Below, one piece after another: positions 1-6,854 of a stretch of 7,705 nucleotides of DNA. Source of the stretch: Acidimicrobiia bacterium. GTDB lineage: Bacteria; Actinomycetota; Acidimicrobiia; Acidimicrobiales; AC-14. The stretch is from NCBI GenBank assembly GCA_019243595.1, contig JAFAUA010000047.1, positions 1 to 7,705 on the forward strand, read 5' to 3'. Both the position numbers and the translations under genes were made by a program. The first letter of the stretch is position 1. Every line of letters starts with the position of its first letter. The notes beneath the pieces are model-generated. The model searched no databases. It was not told where the DNA came from and worked only from the letters and a program-made list of their open reading frames with translations.

Positions 1-846
1 CTCAACTCGGGCCTGGGGCTCATCTACGTGTCGATCGGCTGCAGCGTGGCCGCGGGCATCGTGCTGGCACTGGCCGTCGTACGCAGCCGGCCGGAGCGCG
101 CTGCTGCGCCCGCCGCCGGCACCGAACGGCTCCGGGCGCTCGAGGACGAAGAGGCGCCTGCCGTCACCGTCGTCCCCTCGCGTGGCCGGCGTCGTGGCGC
201 CGAGCCCGAGCCGCAGGAAGACGAAACGGTGGCCGTGGGAAGCGACGGCGAAGGCGTGTTCCCGATCGCCGACTACGACGACCTCAAGGTCGGCGAGATC
301 GTGTCGCTGCTGCCCGAGCTCGACGAGGACGAGCTGGACATGGTCCGGGATCGCGAGGAGGCCGGCAAGAACCGCTCCACGATCCTCACGCGGGTGGAGG
401 CGCTGAGTGGCGCCGCTCCGGCCGCGGCCAGCCGTGGAGGCGACGACTGGGGCTCGTGGGACCGCGGCGCCGACGAAGAGCCTGAGGACGATGAGGACGT
501 CTTCGTCACCGACGAGGAAGGCATCTTCCCGATCGCCGACTACGACGATCTCAAGGCCGCCGAGGTCGTCTCCCTGCTGCCCGAGCTCGACGACGATGAG
601 CTCGAGCAGGTGCGCGACCGCGAGGAGCGCACCGCCGGTCGGGCCACGGTGCTGAACCGCATCGATCAGCTGCTCGGTATCGAGCCCGCGCCGGCCAAGA
701 AGGCGCCGGCCAAGAAGAAGGCTGCTGCCAAGAAGGCACCGGCCAAGAAGAAGGCAGCTGCCAAGAAGGCGCCCGCGAAGAAGTCGGCGGCCAAGAAGTC
801 GACCGCCAAGAAGTCGACGGCCAAGAAGACCGCGAAGAAGAGTTAG
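1..846 (+). CDS. Membrane-anchored protein with two DYDDL modules and H1-like Lys/Ala tail (5' end missing)
   Basis: The reading frame is open from base 1, so the gene begins upstream of the window. A GTG at 28 exists, but starting there would cut into the hydrophobic segment that begins at base 10. Seen in order: one membrane helix (10-81) followed by an Arg-rich stretch, suggesting a cytoplasmic C-terminus; an acidic, Pro/Ala-rich linker; two 49-residue modules (259-405 and 526-672), both starting [10 protein letters not shown] and containing SLLPELD and VRDREE; and a tail of about 52 residues (688-843) made almost only of Lys, Ala, Pro, Ser and Thr. The tail resembles histone H1 and the basic extensions of actinobacterial HU-like proteins, so DNA or RNA binding is an inference. 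I recall similar single modules in actinobacterial proteins of unknown function and cannot assign an activity. The TAG stop overlaps the ileS stop on the other strand. Confidence 0.85.
   Translation, partial: LNSGLGLIYVSIGCSVAAGIVLALAVVRSRPERAAAPAAGTERLRALEDEEAPAVTVVPSRGRRRGAEPEPQEDETVAVGSDGEGVFPIADYDDLKVGEIVSLLPELDEDELDMVRDREEAGKNRSTILTRVEALSGAAPAAASRGGDDWGSWDRGADEEPEDDEDVFVTDEEGIFPIADYDDLKAAEVVSLLPELDDDELEQVRDREERTAGRATVLNRIDQLLGIEPAPAKKAPAKKKAAAKKAPAKKKAAAKKAPAKKSAAKKSTAKKSTAKKTAKKS
259..405 (+). repeat. Protein module repeat, copy 1 (49 residues)
   Basis: This is the first copy of an in-frame duplicated module running from FPIADYDD to the Leu of RVEAL. It aligns without gaps to 526-672. 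The shared core is [10 protein letters not shown], then an [11 protein letters not shown] segment, then VRDREE. The pattern of short acidic helices looks like a small helical binding domain, but its function is unknown. Confidence 0.8.
526..672 (+). repeat. Protein module repeat, copy 2 (49 residues)
   Basis: This second copy has the same length as copy 1, with roughly two thirds of residues identical by eye. Most differences are conservative (VGEI to AAEV, DED to DDD), except near the C-terminal end where [16 protein letters not shown] becomes [16 protein letters not shown]. The first ten codons encode identical residues, which suggests a fairly recent or selectively maintained duplication. 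Confidence 0.8.
688..843 (+). repeat. Lys/Ala-rich tandem coding repeat (H1-like tail)
   Basis: The tail is built from nested repeats. Two 33-base units (703-735 and 736-768) each encode [11 protein letters not shown]. Three 15-base units (784-798, 799-813, 814-828) encode S-A/T-A-K-K. All lysines are AAG while the Ala and Ser/Thr codons drift, so the repeat is kept at protein level. Such tracts tend to change length by slippage, so the copy number may vary between strains. Confidence 0.75.
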
Positions 847-3800
847 ACGGCGACGACGGCGACCCGCACGGGTTCGCCGTCGATCTCGGCCGCGTGAGCG
901 TCACTGACGGCGCCGGCCTCCAGCTTCACGGCCAGGACCTCGGCCGCGATCCAGTCGTGGTGGGCCTGCAGGGCGGCCGCGACACGCGGCGCATCAGCCA
1001 CGTCGACGGTGATCTCCACCCGGTCGGTGATCTCAAGGCCCGCGTCCTTGCGCACCTGGTTCAGCGCCCGCACGAGCTCTCTCGCCGTTCCCTCGACGCG
1101 CAGTGCGTCGTCGACCTCAAGGTCGAGGGCGACCGCCCACGCACCCTCGCTGGCCAGCGCGAAGTCCTCGTGCTGCGCGGCCCGCAGCTCGACGTCCTCG
1201 GCAGTGAGGCGCTCGCCGGCGACCTCGACCCAGCCCTGCTCGTCGAGCGCGGCCTTGAGGGCCGCCCCGTCGGCCTCGGCCAGCGCCTGCTTGATCTCGT
1301 TGACTCGCGGGCCCAACCGGGGCCCGAGGGTGCGGAAGTTGGGCACCGCAGCCCACGACACGAGCTCGGCCAGGCTGGCGACGTCCTGCAGCTCCTTGAC
1401 GTTGAGCTCGTCGCGGATCTGTTCGCGGACCTCGTCGCCGAGCTCGACCGATGTCGGGTGCACGAGGAGCGCCCGCTTCAAGGGTTGCCGGGTGCGGACC
1501 TTGGCGTCGGTGCGGGCGGCCCGACCGAGGCCGACGAGCTGGCGGGCGGCCGCCATCTCCTCGACCAAGTGCTCATCGGGAGCACCGCCTGGCCTCGGCC
1601 AGTCGGAGCCGTGGACTGACAGCTCGTCGGTCAGTCGCACGTAGACGTCGTCGGCGATGTACGGCGTGAACGGTGCCAGCAGCTGCGAAGTGACGACGAG
1701 GCAGCGGTACAGCGTGGCGAACGCTGCAGGCTCGTCGGCGTTCCAGAACCGGGGCCGCGACCGGCGCACGTACCAGTTGGAGAGGTCGTCGATGAACCGC
1801 GCCGTCTCCGTGGCGGCTGTGAGGGCGTCGAAGTCGTCGAATGCAGTCGTGGCTGCCTGCACGGTCTCGTCGAGCCTCGTGAGCACCCAGCGGTCGAGGA
1901 CGTGGGTGGGCGATGGCGCGTCGGTGCTCGGCGTCCAGCCTTCGATGTCCGCGTAGGTGGCGAAGAAAGAGAAGACGTTCCAGAACGTGAGCAACGTCTT
2001 GCGCGTCGTCTCCCGGATGCCCTCCTCGTAGACGCGCCTGCTCGACCACGGGGACCCGGCGGAGAAGAAGTACCAACGAAGGGCGTCGGCCCCGAGTGAC
2101 TCGAAGACCTGCCACGGGTCGATCACGTTGCCCTTCGACTTGGACATCTTCTGGCCGTCCTGGTCGACGATCAGGCCGAGGCAGACGACGTTGCGGTAGG
2201 GCGTGCTGCCGAAGACGAGCGTGTTGGCGGCGAGCAGCGAATAGAACCAGCCGCGCGTCTGGTCGATCGCCTCGCAAATGAAGTCGGCGGGGAAGTCGAC
2301 GGGTTCCTCGTCGGCCCCCATGTAGTGATGCTGGGCGGATGGCATCGAGCCCGAGTCGAACCAGGCGTCGATCACCGGTTGCAGCCGTCGGGCCTCGGTG
2401 CCGCAGCCTTCGGACGGACACGCGATGACGACTTCGTCGACGTAGGGCCGGTGCAGGTCGAGATCGCTCAGGTCACGCCCGGCCAGCTCACCGAGCTGGG
2501 CGAGCGAGCTCACGCAGGTGTCGTGGCCGTTCCCGCAGCGCCAGATCGGCAGCGGCGTGCCCCAGTAGCGGTCGCGGGACAGGGCCCAGTCGACGTTGTT
2601 CTCGAGCCAGTCGCCGAACCGGCCGTGCTTGATGTAGTCGGGGTGCCAGCCGATGCGCTCGTTCTCGCGCAGGAGGTCGGCGCGCCGCTCGGCCGTGCGG
2701 ACAAACCACGATGTCTTGGCCCAGTAGATGAGCGGCGTGCTGCACCGCCAGCAGTGGGGATAGGAGTGCAGGTACGGCTCCTCGCGGACGAGAAGCCCGC
2801 GACTCTGCAGGTCGTCGATGATCTCGCGGTCGGCGTCCTTGACGAAGCGCCCCTGCCACGGGGGTACATCGGCGCCGAACGCGCCGTCGGGACCGACGGG
2901 GTTGAGGACGGGAAGCCCTTCCTTCTGGGCGGCGTCCATGTCGTCGGCACCGAAGGCCGGCGCGAGGTGCACGATGCCCGTGCCCTCCTCGGTGCTGACG
3001 AAGCCGGCGGGGACAACGCGCTGACCGCGCTCGTCGATGGCGAGGAAGTCGAAGGGCCGGCGGTAGCGGAGGCCGACCAGCTCGGAGCCCGGAAAGCGCT
3101 CGACGACGTCGGCGTCTTCGGGGGCACGCGTCGCCGCCATCACCAAGTCGCGGCCGTCCTCGGACCGCACCCGTGCGTACTCGATGTCGGGTCCGACGGC
3201 GGCGGCGGTGTTGGAGATCAGCGTCCAGGGCGTCGTCGTCCACACGAGCAGGTCGAAGTCCCGGTCGTCGGCGGGGAAGCGCACATAGACGGACTGGTCG
3301 GTGACGTCGCGGTAGGCGCCGGGCTGCCCGAGCTCATGGGACGAGAGAGCGGTGCCGCACCGGGCGCAATACGGCGAGACGCGGAAGCCCTCGTACAGCA
3401 GGCCGTTCTCCCAGAGCTGGCCGAGCATCCACCAGACCGACTCGACATAGGTGTTGTCGAGGGTCCAGTAGGCGTCCTTGGTGTCGATCCAGACGCCGGC
3501 CCGCTCGGTGAGCGACTCGAAGTCCGAGACGTAGCGGCGCACCGAGGCTCGGCAGCGTTCGTTGAAGGCGGCGATGCCGAAGGCCTCGATCTCGTGCTTG
3601 TTCGAGATCCCGAGCTCCTTCTCGACCTCGATCTCGACCGGCAGGCCGTGGCAGTCCCACCCGCCCTTGCGGGGGACGTCGTGACCGCGCATCGTCTGGT
3701 AGCGAATGAACAGGTCCTTGAAGGCGCGGGGCCACACGTGGTGGAGACCCGGACGGGCGTTCGCCGTCGGCGGGCCCTCGTAGAACACCCATCGCGGCGC

Positions 3801-3914
3801 CCCGGCTCGCATGCGCACGACCTCGCCGAGGACGTCCTGGGCGTGCCAGCGCTCGAGGACGCGGTGCTCGAGGGCGACCAGGTCCAACTGCGCGTCGACG
3901 GCCCCAAATCCCAT
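843..3914 (-). CDS. ileS: Isoleucyl-tRNA synthetase, GXHH-signature type
   Basis: This 1023-residue cytoplasmic class I synthetase attaches isoleucine to tRNA-Ile. Near the N-terminus, GPPTAN leads into GLHH at residues 56-59 (3738-3749), where most class I enzymes have HxGH. Then come [19 protein letters not shown], the editing-domain motifs TTTPWT and [15 protein letters not shown], Cys pairs CARC and [12 protein letters not shown], and KMSKS at residues 589-593 (2136-2150), followed by an anticodon-binding region and a C-terminal extension with the [16 protein letters not shown] motif. The ATG at 3914 was chosen because family-like sequence starts there and a -10-like element sits six bases upstream. 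Longer in-frame upstream sequence (to 4028) is low-complexity and would cross the divergent gene. There is no Shine-Dalgarno sequence and no T-box motif. The TAA stop (843-845) overlaps the TAG of the convergent neighbour. Confidence 0.97.
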   Translation of the reverse strand: MGFGAVDAQLDLVALEHRVLERWHAQDVLGEVVRMRAGAPRWVFYEGPPTANARPGLHHVWPRAFKDLFIRYQTMRGHDVPRKGGWDCHGLPVEIEVEKELGISNKHEIEAFGIAAFNERCRASVRRYVSDFESLTERAGVWIDTKDAYWTLDNTYVESVWWMLGQLWENGLLYEGFRVSPYCARCGTALSSHELGQPGAYRDVTDQSVYVRFPADDRDFDLLVWTTTPWTLISNTAAAVGPDIEYARVRSEDGRDLVMAATRAPEDADVVERFPGSELVGLRYRRPFDFLAIDERGQRVVPAGFVSTEEGTGIVHLAPAFGADDMDAAQKEGLPVLNPVGPDGAFGADVPPWQGRFVKDADREIIDDLQSRGLLVREEPYLHSYPHCWRCSTPLIYWAKTSWFVRTAERRADLLRENERIGWHPDYIKHGRFGDWLENNVDWALSRDRYWGTPLPIWRCGNGHDTCVSSLAQLGELAGRDLSDLDLHRPYVDEVVIACPSEGCGTEARRLQPVIDAWFDSGSMPSAQHHYMGADEEPVDFPADFICEAIDQTRGWFYSLLAANTLVFGSTPYRNVVCLGLIVDQDGQKMSKSKGNVIDPWQVFESLGADALRWYFFSAGSPWSSRRVYEEGIRETTRKTLLTFWNVFSFFATYADIEGWTPSTDAPSPTHVLDRWVLTRLDETVQAATTAFDDFDALTAATETARFIDDLSNWYVRRSRPRFWNADEPAAFATLYRCLVVTSQLLAPFTPYIADDVYVRLTDELSVHGSDWPRPGGAPDEHLVEEMAAARQLVGLGRAARTDAKVRTRQPLKRALLVHPTSVELGDEVREQIRDELNVKELQDVASLAELVSWAAVPNFRTLGPRLGPRVNEIKQALAEADGAALKAALDEQGWVEVAGERLTAEDVELRAAQHEDFALASEGAWAVALDLEVDDALRVEGTARELVRALNQVRKDAGLEITDRVEITVDVADAPRVAAALQAHHDWIAAEVLAVKLEAGAVSDAHAAEIDGEPVRVAVVAV
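854..882 (+). terminator. Hairpin just downstream of the membrane-protein gene, inside the ileS 3' end
   Basis: The arm CGACGGCGA (854-862) is perfectly complementary to TCGCCGTCG (874-882). Inside it, CCCG (863-866) pairs with CGGG (869-872), leaving a two-base loop and one bulged T (873). This GC-rich stem starts eight bases after the TAG of the upstream gene and has no T-tract. It could stop transcription from the left before it runs antisense through ileS. It lies within ileS codons, so it may instead be chance from GC-rich coding sequence. Confidence 0.35.
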
Positions 3915-3920
3915 GGCTGC

Positions 3921-3926
3921 AGGGTA
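3921..3926 (-). promoter_or_regulatory. Candidate -10 element for leaderless ileS
   Basis: Read on the minus strand this is TACCCT, matching TAnnnT, followed by exactly six bases and then the ileS ATG. A transcript from this element would start at or next to the A of ATG. No purine-rich ribosome site precedes the ATG, which fits leaderless translation, common in actinobacteria. No convincing -35 is seen. Confidence 0.4.
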
Positions 3927-3947
3927 TGGCAGGCCCCGATCAAGGCC

Positions 3948-3959
3948 GGGGAGGTCCCC
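3948..3959. promoter_or_regulatory. Inverted repeat between the divergent ileS and DksA-type promoters
   Basis: GGGGA-GG-TCCCC is a perfect 5-bp-arm inverted repeat lying between the places where the -35 elements of the two divergent promoters should be. It could be a shared operator, but short GC-rich palindromes are frequent in such genomes. Confidence 0.2.
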
Positions 3960-3978
3960 CGAGGTAGCGCGAGGCGTG

Positions 3979-3987
3979 TGGTACAGT
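3979..3987 (+). promoter_or_regulatory. Extended -10 promoter for the DksA-lspA-rluD operon
   Basis: TGGTACAGT has the extended -10 form TGnTAnnnT. The expected transcription start near 3994 would give a 5' leader of about 28 bases before the ATG at 4022. A recognisable TTGACA-like -35 is absent, as is common with extended -10 promoters. It points away from the ileS promoter. Confidence 0.45.
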
Positions 3988-4021
3988 CCCGCACCCTTTA
4001 CCCCAGGATCGGGTGGGCGGA

Positions 4022-4723
4022 ATGCCAAGAGCGACGCGAACGACCGCTAAGCAGCCAGCGCGCGGGCAGGCAAAAGCCGGCAGCCGCAAGGCCACGGCAA
4101 AGACCTCCTCGAAGGCGACCTCCCGCAGTGCCAAGACGACAACGGCACGCCGGTCCACAGCCAGCAAGGCGACGAAGACGACCACCAAGAGCAAGCGCAC
4201 GACGACCGCAGCGGCCCCGAAGACGGCGGTGCGCGCCCGCACCACGACCAAGGCGGTGAAGGCCACGAAGACCCCAGCCCGCCCGGCGAAGACACCCGCC
4301 AAGACGCCGGCCAAGACCCCATCCCGCCCGGCGAAGAAGGCCCTCTCGCCGGCGGACAAGAAGTTCCTGCAGGAACAGCGCGAGCTGCTGATGGAGGAGC
4401 GGGCCACCTACACGCAGCAGGCCGAGAACCTGAAGGCGGAAGCCGACCAGCTGGCCGAGGACATGGAGCCCGGCGACATCCAGTTCGACGAGGAGTCGGG
4501 CGAGGGCGGCACGATGAACGTCGAGCGCGAGCGTGACCTGGCGCTCAGCGCCCAGGCCCAGGCCGCCGTGGAGGAGATCGACAAGGCCCTCGCCAAGATC
4601 ACCGACGGCAGCTACGGATACTGCGAGCAGTGCGGCCAGCCCATCCCCAAGGCGCGGCTGAAGGCCCTCCCGTACGCCGCCATGTGCGTCTCGTGCAAGA
4701 GCGGGGGCCTGTCGCGGCGGTAG
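4022..4723 (+). CDS. TraR/DksA-family zinc-finger protein with basic N-terminal tail
   Basis: This 233-residue protein has three parts. Residues 1-107 are low-complexity and rich in Lys, Thr, Ala, Arg and Pro (including KTPAKTPAKTP). From residue 109 comes a helical, probably coiled-coil stretch starting SPADKKFLQEQRELL. Near the C-terminus is a four-Cys zinc finger with C201, C204, C222 and C225 (C-x2-C-x17-C-x2-C), containing CGQPIPKARLKALP, the DksA-type C4 signature. DksA proteins act through the RNA polymerase secondary channel, and a polymerase role here is inferred from family. The Asp pair of the classical DksA coiled-coil tip (DxxDxA) is not obvious; NVERERDLAL occupies that place. 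The tail is far longer than in enterobacterial DksA (about 151 residues in total). The start is ATG at 4022 with a G-rich weak ribosome site; GTG at 4013 is an alternative. It is first in the operon with lspA. Confidence 0.88.
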   Translation: MPRATRTTAKQPARGQAKAGSRKATAKTSSKATSRSAKTTTARRSTASKATKTTTKSKRTTTAAAPKTAVRARTTTKAVKATKTPARPAKTPAKTPAKTPSRPAKKALSPADKKFLQEQRELLMEERATYTQQAENLKAEADQLAEDMEPGDIQFDEESGEGGTMNVERERDLALSAQAQAAVEEIDKALAKITDGSYGYCEQCGQPIPKARLKALPYAAMCVSCKSGGLSRR

Positions 4724-5190
4724 CGAGCCGGCGGCGGTACGCCCTCGTCGGGGGCGTCGCCGCTGCGGTCGTCGTCGCCGACCAGCTGACCAAGTGGTGG
4801 GCCGTCGACCGGCTCTCGCGCGGTCCGATCAAGATCGTCGGCTCCTTCCGGCTGGCCCTGGCGCACAACAGCGCGGGCGCGTTCGGGCTCGGGTCGGGGT
4901 TCGTGCCGATGATCGTCCTCGCCGTCGTCGCCCTGGTCGTCGTGCTGTTCGTCGTGGGCCGTTCCATCGACCGGCCGACGATGGCAGTGGCGCTGGGCCT
5001 GGTGCTCGGCGGCGCCGTCGGCAATCTGCTCGACCGCGTGTTCCGCTCACCAGGGTTCGCGCGCGGTGCGGTGATCGATTTCGTCGACCTGCGCTGGTGG
5101 CCGGTCTTCAACGTTGCCGACGCCGCCATCACGATTGGGTGCGTGGTGCTCGTCTTGGTGAGCTTCAACGGCTCGCGAGCCGACCAGTGA
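4693..5190 (+). CDS. lspA: Lipoprotein signal peptidase (signal peptidase II)
   Basis: This inner-membrane aspartyl protease cuts the signal peptide from diacylglyceryl-prolipoproteins. Visible family motifs are DQLTKWW at the first helix, AHNSAGAFG, GGAVGNLLDR, VIDFVDL and FNVADAAI. The two catalytic aspartates by family comparison are those in VIDF (codon 5077-5079) and NVAD (codon 5119-5121). Hydrophobicity suggests the usual four membrane helices. The start is uncertain: GTG 4693 gives 165 residues, the family length, and a short Arg-rich cytoplasmic N-terminus, while GTG 4684 and GTG 4630 are also in frame. No good ribosome site precedes any of them. All three lie inside the upstream zinc-finger gene, so translation is probably coupled to it. 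It ends with TGA, shared with the GTG start of rluD. Confidence 0.93.
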   Translation: MQERGPVAAVASRRRYALVGGVAAAVVVADQLTKWWAVDRLSRGPIKIVGSFRLALAHNSAGAFGLGSGFVPMIVLAVVALVVVLFVVGRSIDRPTMAVALGLVLGGAVGNLLDRVFRSPGFARGAVIDFVDLRWWPVFNVADAAITIGCVVLVLVSFNGSRADQ

Positions 5191-6101
5191 CGGCCTTGCA
5201 GGAGGTCGTGCCCCGCGCCCTCGACGGTGAGCGGGTCGACCGCGTCGTGGCGTTCGTCACCGGATTGCCGCGGCGGGAGGTCGCCGACCTGGTCGCGGGC
5301 GGTCACGTTCGCATCGGCGGCTCGACGATCGAGACGCGATCGCGGCGCGTCGTCGAGGGTGACGTGATCGAGGTCGACGTCCCTGACGCTGCCGATGACA
5401 CCCCGCGGCCCGACCCGTCCGTTGAGGTTCCGGTCGTGCACGCCGACGACGACGTCATCGTCGTCGACAAACCGGCCGGCCTCGTCGTTCATCCGGGCGC
5501 CGGCCAGCGCAGCGGCACACTCGTCCACGGACTGCTGCACGCCTTTCCCGATCTGGCCGGGGTCGGCGAGCCGCACCGGCCCGGAATCGTGCACCGCCTC
5601 GACAAAGGAACGTCGGGCCTGATGGTCGTGGCCCGCACGCCCGCGGCGCTCGTCGACCTCACGGCCCAGCTGAAACGGCGGGACGTCGAACGCGTCTACC
5701 GAGCGCTGGTGCTGGGCGAGGTGGCCGAGGGCCGCGGCGTCATCGACGCGCCGGTGGGGCGTTCGGCGCGCCAGCCGACTCGGATGGCAGTCACGGCACG
5801 GGGACGGGCGGCGCGCACCGGCTACGAGGTGCTCGAGCGGTATACCGACCCGGTGGACGCCACCCTCCTCGAGTGCCGCCTGGAAACGGGTCGGACCCAC
5901 CAGGTGCGGGTGCATCTGGCTGCGATCGGACATCCGGTGGCGGGGGACACCCGCTACGGTCGTGGCGACGCTCTGGCCATGAAACGCCCGTTCCTCCACG
6001 CCCACGAGCTGGCCTTCGACCATCCGGCCGACGGCAGCAGGCACCGCTTCCGTTCGCCGCTGCCTCCCGATCTGGAGCAGGTGCGTGAGCGTCTCCACTG
6101 A
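5187..6101 (+). CDS. rluD: RluD-family 23S rRNA pseudouridine synthase
   Basis: This 304-residue cytoplasmic enzyme converts uridine to pseudouridine in large-subunit rRNA. An N-terminal S4-type RNA-binding region (VDRVVAFVTGLPRREVADLV to about residue 70) precedes the RluA/RluD catalytic domain. Motifs are VVDKPAGLVVHPG, then HRLDKGTSGL with the catalytic Asp at residue 139 (codon 5601-5603), then LETGRTHQVRVHLAAIGHPVAGD, and LHAHELAF near the C-terminus. The GTG start at 5187 overlaps the lspA TGA in a GTGA junction, implying translational coupling. A GTG at 5208 sits too close to its GGAGG to be preferred. Family membership is certain; the exact target uridines (1911/1915/1917 for E. coli RluD) are inferred. 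The same lspA-rluD order is common across bacteria. Confidence 0.94.
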   Translation: MTALQEVVPRALDGERVDRVVAFVTGLPRREVADLVAGGHVRIGGSTIETRSRRVVEGDVIEVDVPDAADDTPRPDPSVEVPVVHADDDVIVVDKPAGLVVHPGAGQRSGTLVHGLLHAFPDLAGVGEPHRPGIVHRLDKGTSGLMVVARTPAALVDLTAQLKRRDVERVYRALVLGEVAEGRGVIDAPVGRSARQPTRMAVTARGRAARTGYEVLERYTDPVDATLLECRLETGRTHQVRVHLAAIGHPVAGDTRYGRGDALAMKRPFLHAHELAFDHPADGSRHRFRSPLPPDLEQVRERLH

Positions 6102-6840
6102 CCGCCGTCCGCCCCAGGCGCCCGAGCGCCAGCCGCGCGTCAAGCGTGAGCATCTGATGTGGGCCGCCGCGGGCTTGCTGATCGTCGTTCTTGGTGTCGG
6201 CCTGGCTGCCGTGCTCGCCCATCAGAACCAGGGCGGGCAGACGGCGCAGCTCCTCGGCCAGCAGCAGAGCGGTGGTGCGGTGGCATCCCTTGGACCGCTC
6301 AACGGCGACGACGCTGTCCAGTACAGCGTGGGGCGGCAGGCGGATCTCCAGAAGGCGACCGGTACGCGAGTGGCAGTCGTCTCGCTCGACCACTACGCGA
6401 CAGACCCGGAGGCGCGTGCCCTAGTCGGCCAGCTGAAGGTGGTCGCTCTGCTCGCGGCGCCGCCGGGAGGCGCACCTTCGACGGTCACTGCCGACATGAC
6501 GACCTGGGCCCAGCAACAGAAGGCCAGCGTCACCCAGGAGCGCGACGGCGATCAGCAGCTCCTCAACAACGGCGTCGACGACCCGGACTTCAAGGCGTTC
6601 TACAAGTCAGAGGTGACGCGGCTGAACAAGGAGCTGACCGGCATCGACCCCAACGGCAAGGTCGTGTTCGGTGTCGTCGTGACCGGGCCCGCGCCGGAGC
6701 TGCAGGCCCTGGCGAAGAGGGCCGGCGTGCGCCTCGTCGACGTCGGTCCGTCGGCCAAGGTGACCGACAACACCGAGTACCACGGCATCCGGCCCGAGCA
6801 GCAAACGACCGTCAACCAGAACGATCCCCGGCCTTCGTAG
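6085..6840 (+). CDS. Unrecognised single-pass membrane protein with extracytoplasmic domain
   Basis: This 251-residue protein has a basic N-terminus (residues 7-21 rich in Arg and Pro), one membrane helix at about 24-45, a Gln/Gly-rich linker, and a soluble domain of about 180 residues. By the positive-inside rule the domain is outside the membrane. The domain contains VAVVSLDHYATDPEARALVGQLKVVALLAAP, a helical Gln/Asp-rich middle (AFYKSEVTRLNKELTGI), then VVFGVVVTGPAPELQALAKRAGVRLVDVG, which reads like alternating strand and helix. It has no cysteine, no lipobox and no catalytic motif I recognise. The pattern resembles actinobacterial proteins of unknown function. The start GTG at 6085 has GGAG seven bases upstream and overlaps the rluD end by 17 bases, so it is probably the last gene of this operon. 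Function unknown. Confidence 0.82.
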   Translation: MSVSTDRRPPQAPERQPRVKREHLMWAAAGLLIVVLGVGLAAVLAHQNQGGQTAQLLGQQQSGGAVASLGPLNGDDAVQYSVGRQADLQKATGTRVAVVSLDHYATDPEARALVGQLKVVALLAAPPGGAPSTVTADMTTWAQQQKASVTQERDGDQQLLNNGVDDPDFKAFYKSEVTRLNKELTGIDPNGKVVFGVVVTGPAPELQALAKRAGVRLVDVGPSAKVTDNTEYHGIRPEQQTTVNQNDPRPS

Positions 6841-6854
6841 GCCTGGGTCGGCCT
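6839..6854. terminator. Short hairpin between convergent genes
   Basis: AGGCC (6839-6843) and GGCCT (6850-6854) form a perfect five-base stem with a six-base loop. It spans the whole 13-base gap and touches both stop codons (TAG 6838-6840 and TTA 6854-6856). It could act weakly in both directions, but it has no T-tract and the stem is short. Confidence 0.25.

Noticed and set aside
688..843. CRISPR or non-coding satellite in the repeated AAG region
   Set aside because: The units are 15 and 33 bases, in frame, with drift at Ala and Ser/Thr codons and no spacers, so it is a protein repeat.
3915..4012. T-box or other riboswitch upstream of ileS
   Set aside because: No conserved T-box core motif or specifier stem is recognisable, and the likely transcript start coincides with the start codon.
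3915..4028. Longer ileS start (38 extra residues)
   Set aside because: The extra residues do not look like IleRS, and the extension would overlap the divergent promoter and gene start. The ATG at 3914 fits the family and the -10 spacing.
2325..4259. 644-codon open frame on the + strand opposite ileS
   Set aside because: It is antisense to a certain IleRS gene, has no recognisable domain, and runs through the divergent promoter into the zinc-finger gene. Long antisense frames are expected at high GC.
4794..5186. N-terminal extension of the pseudouridine synthase within lspA
   Set aside because: The extra 131 residues are Arg-rich shadow sequence of lspA. The GTG at 5187 gives a normal family length and coupled start.
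4599..6143. 514-codon open frame on the - strand opposite lspA and rluD
   Set aside because: Its translation is low-complexity Arg/Thr/Ser-rich sequence typical of a shadow frame, while the + strand carries clear catalytic motifs.
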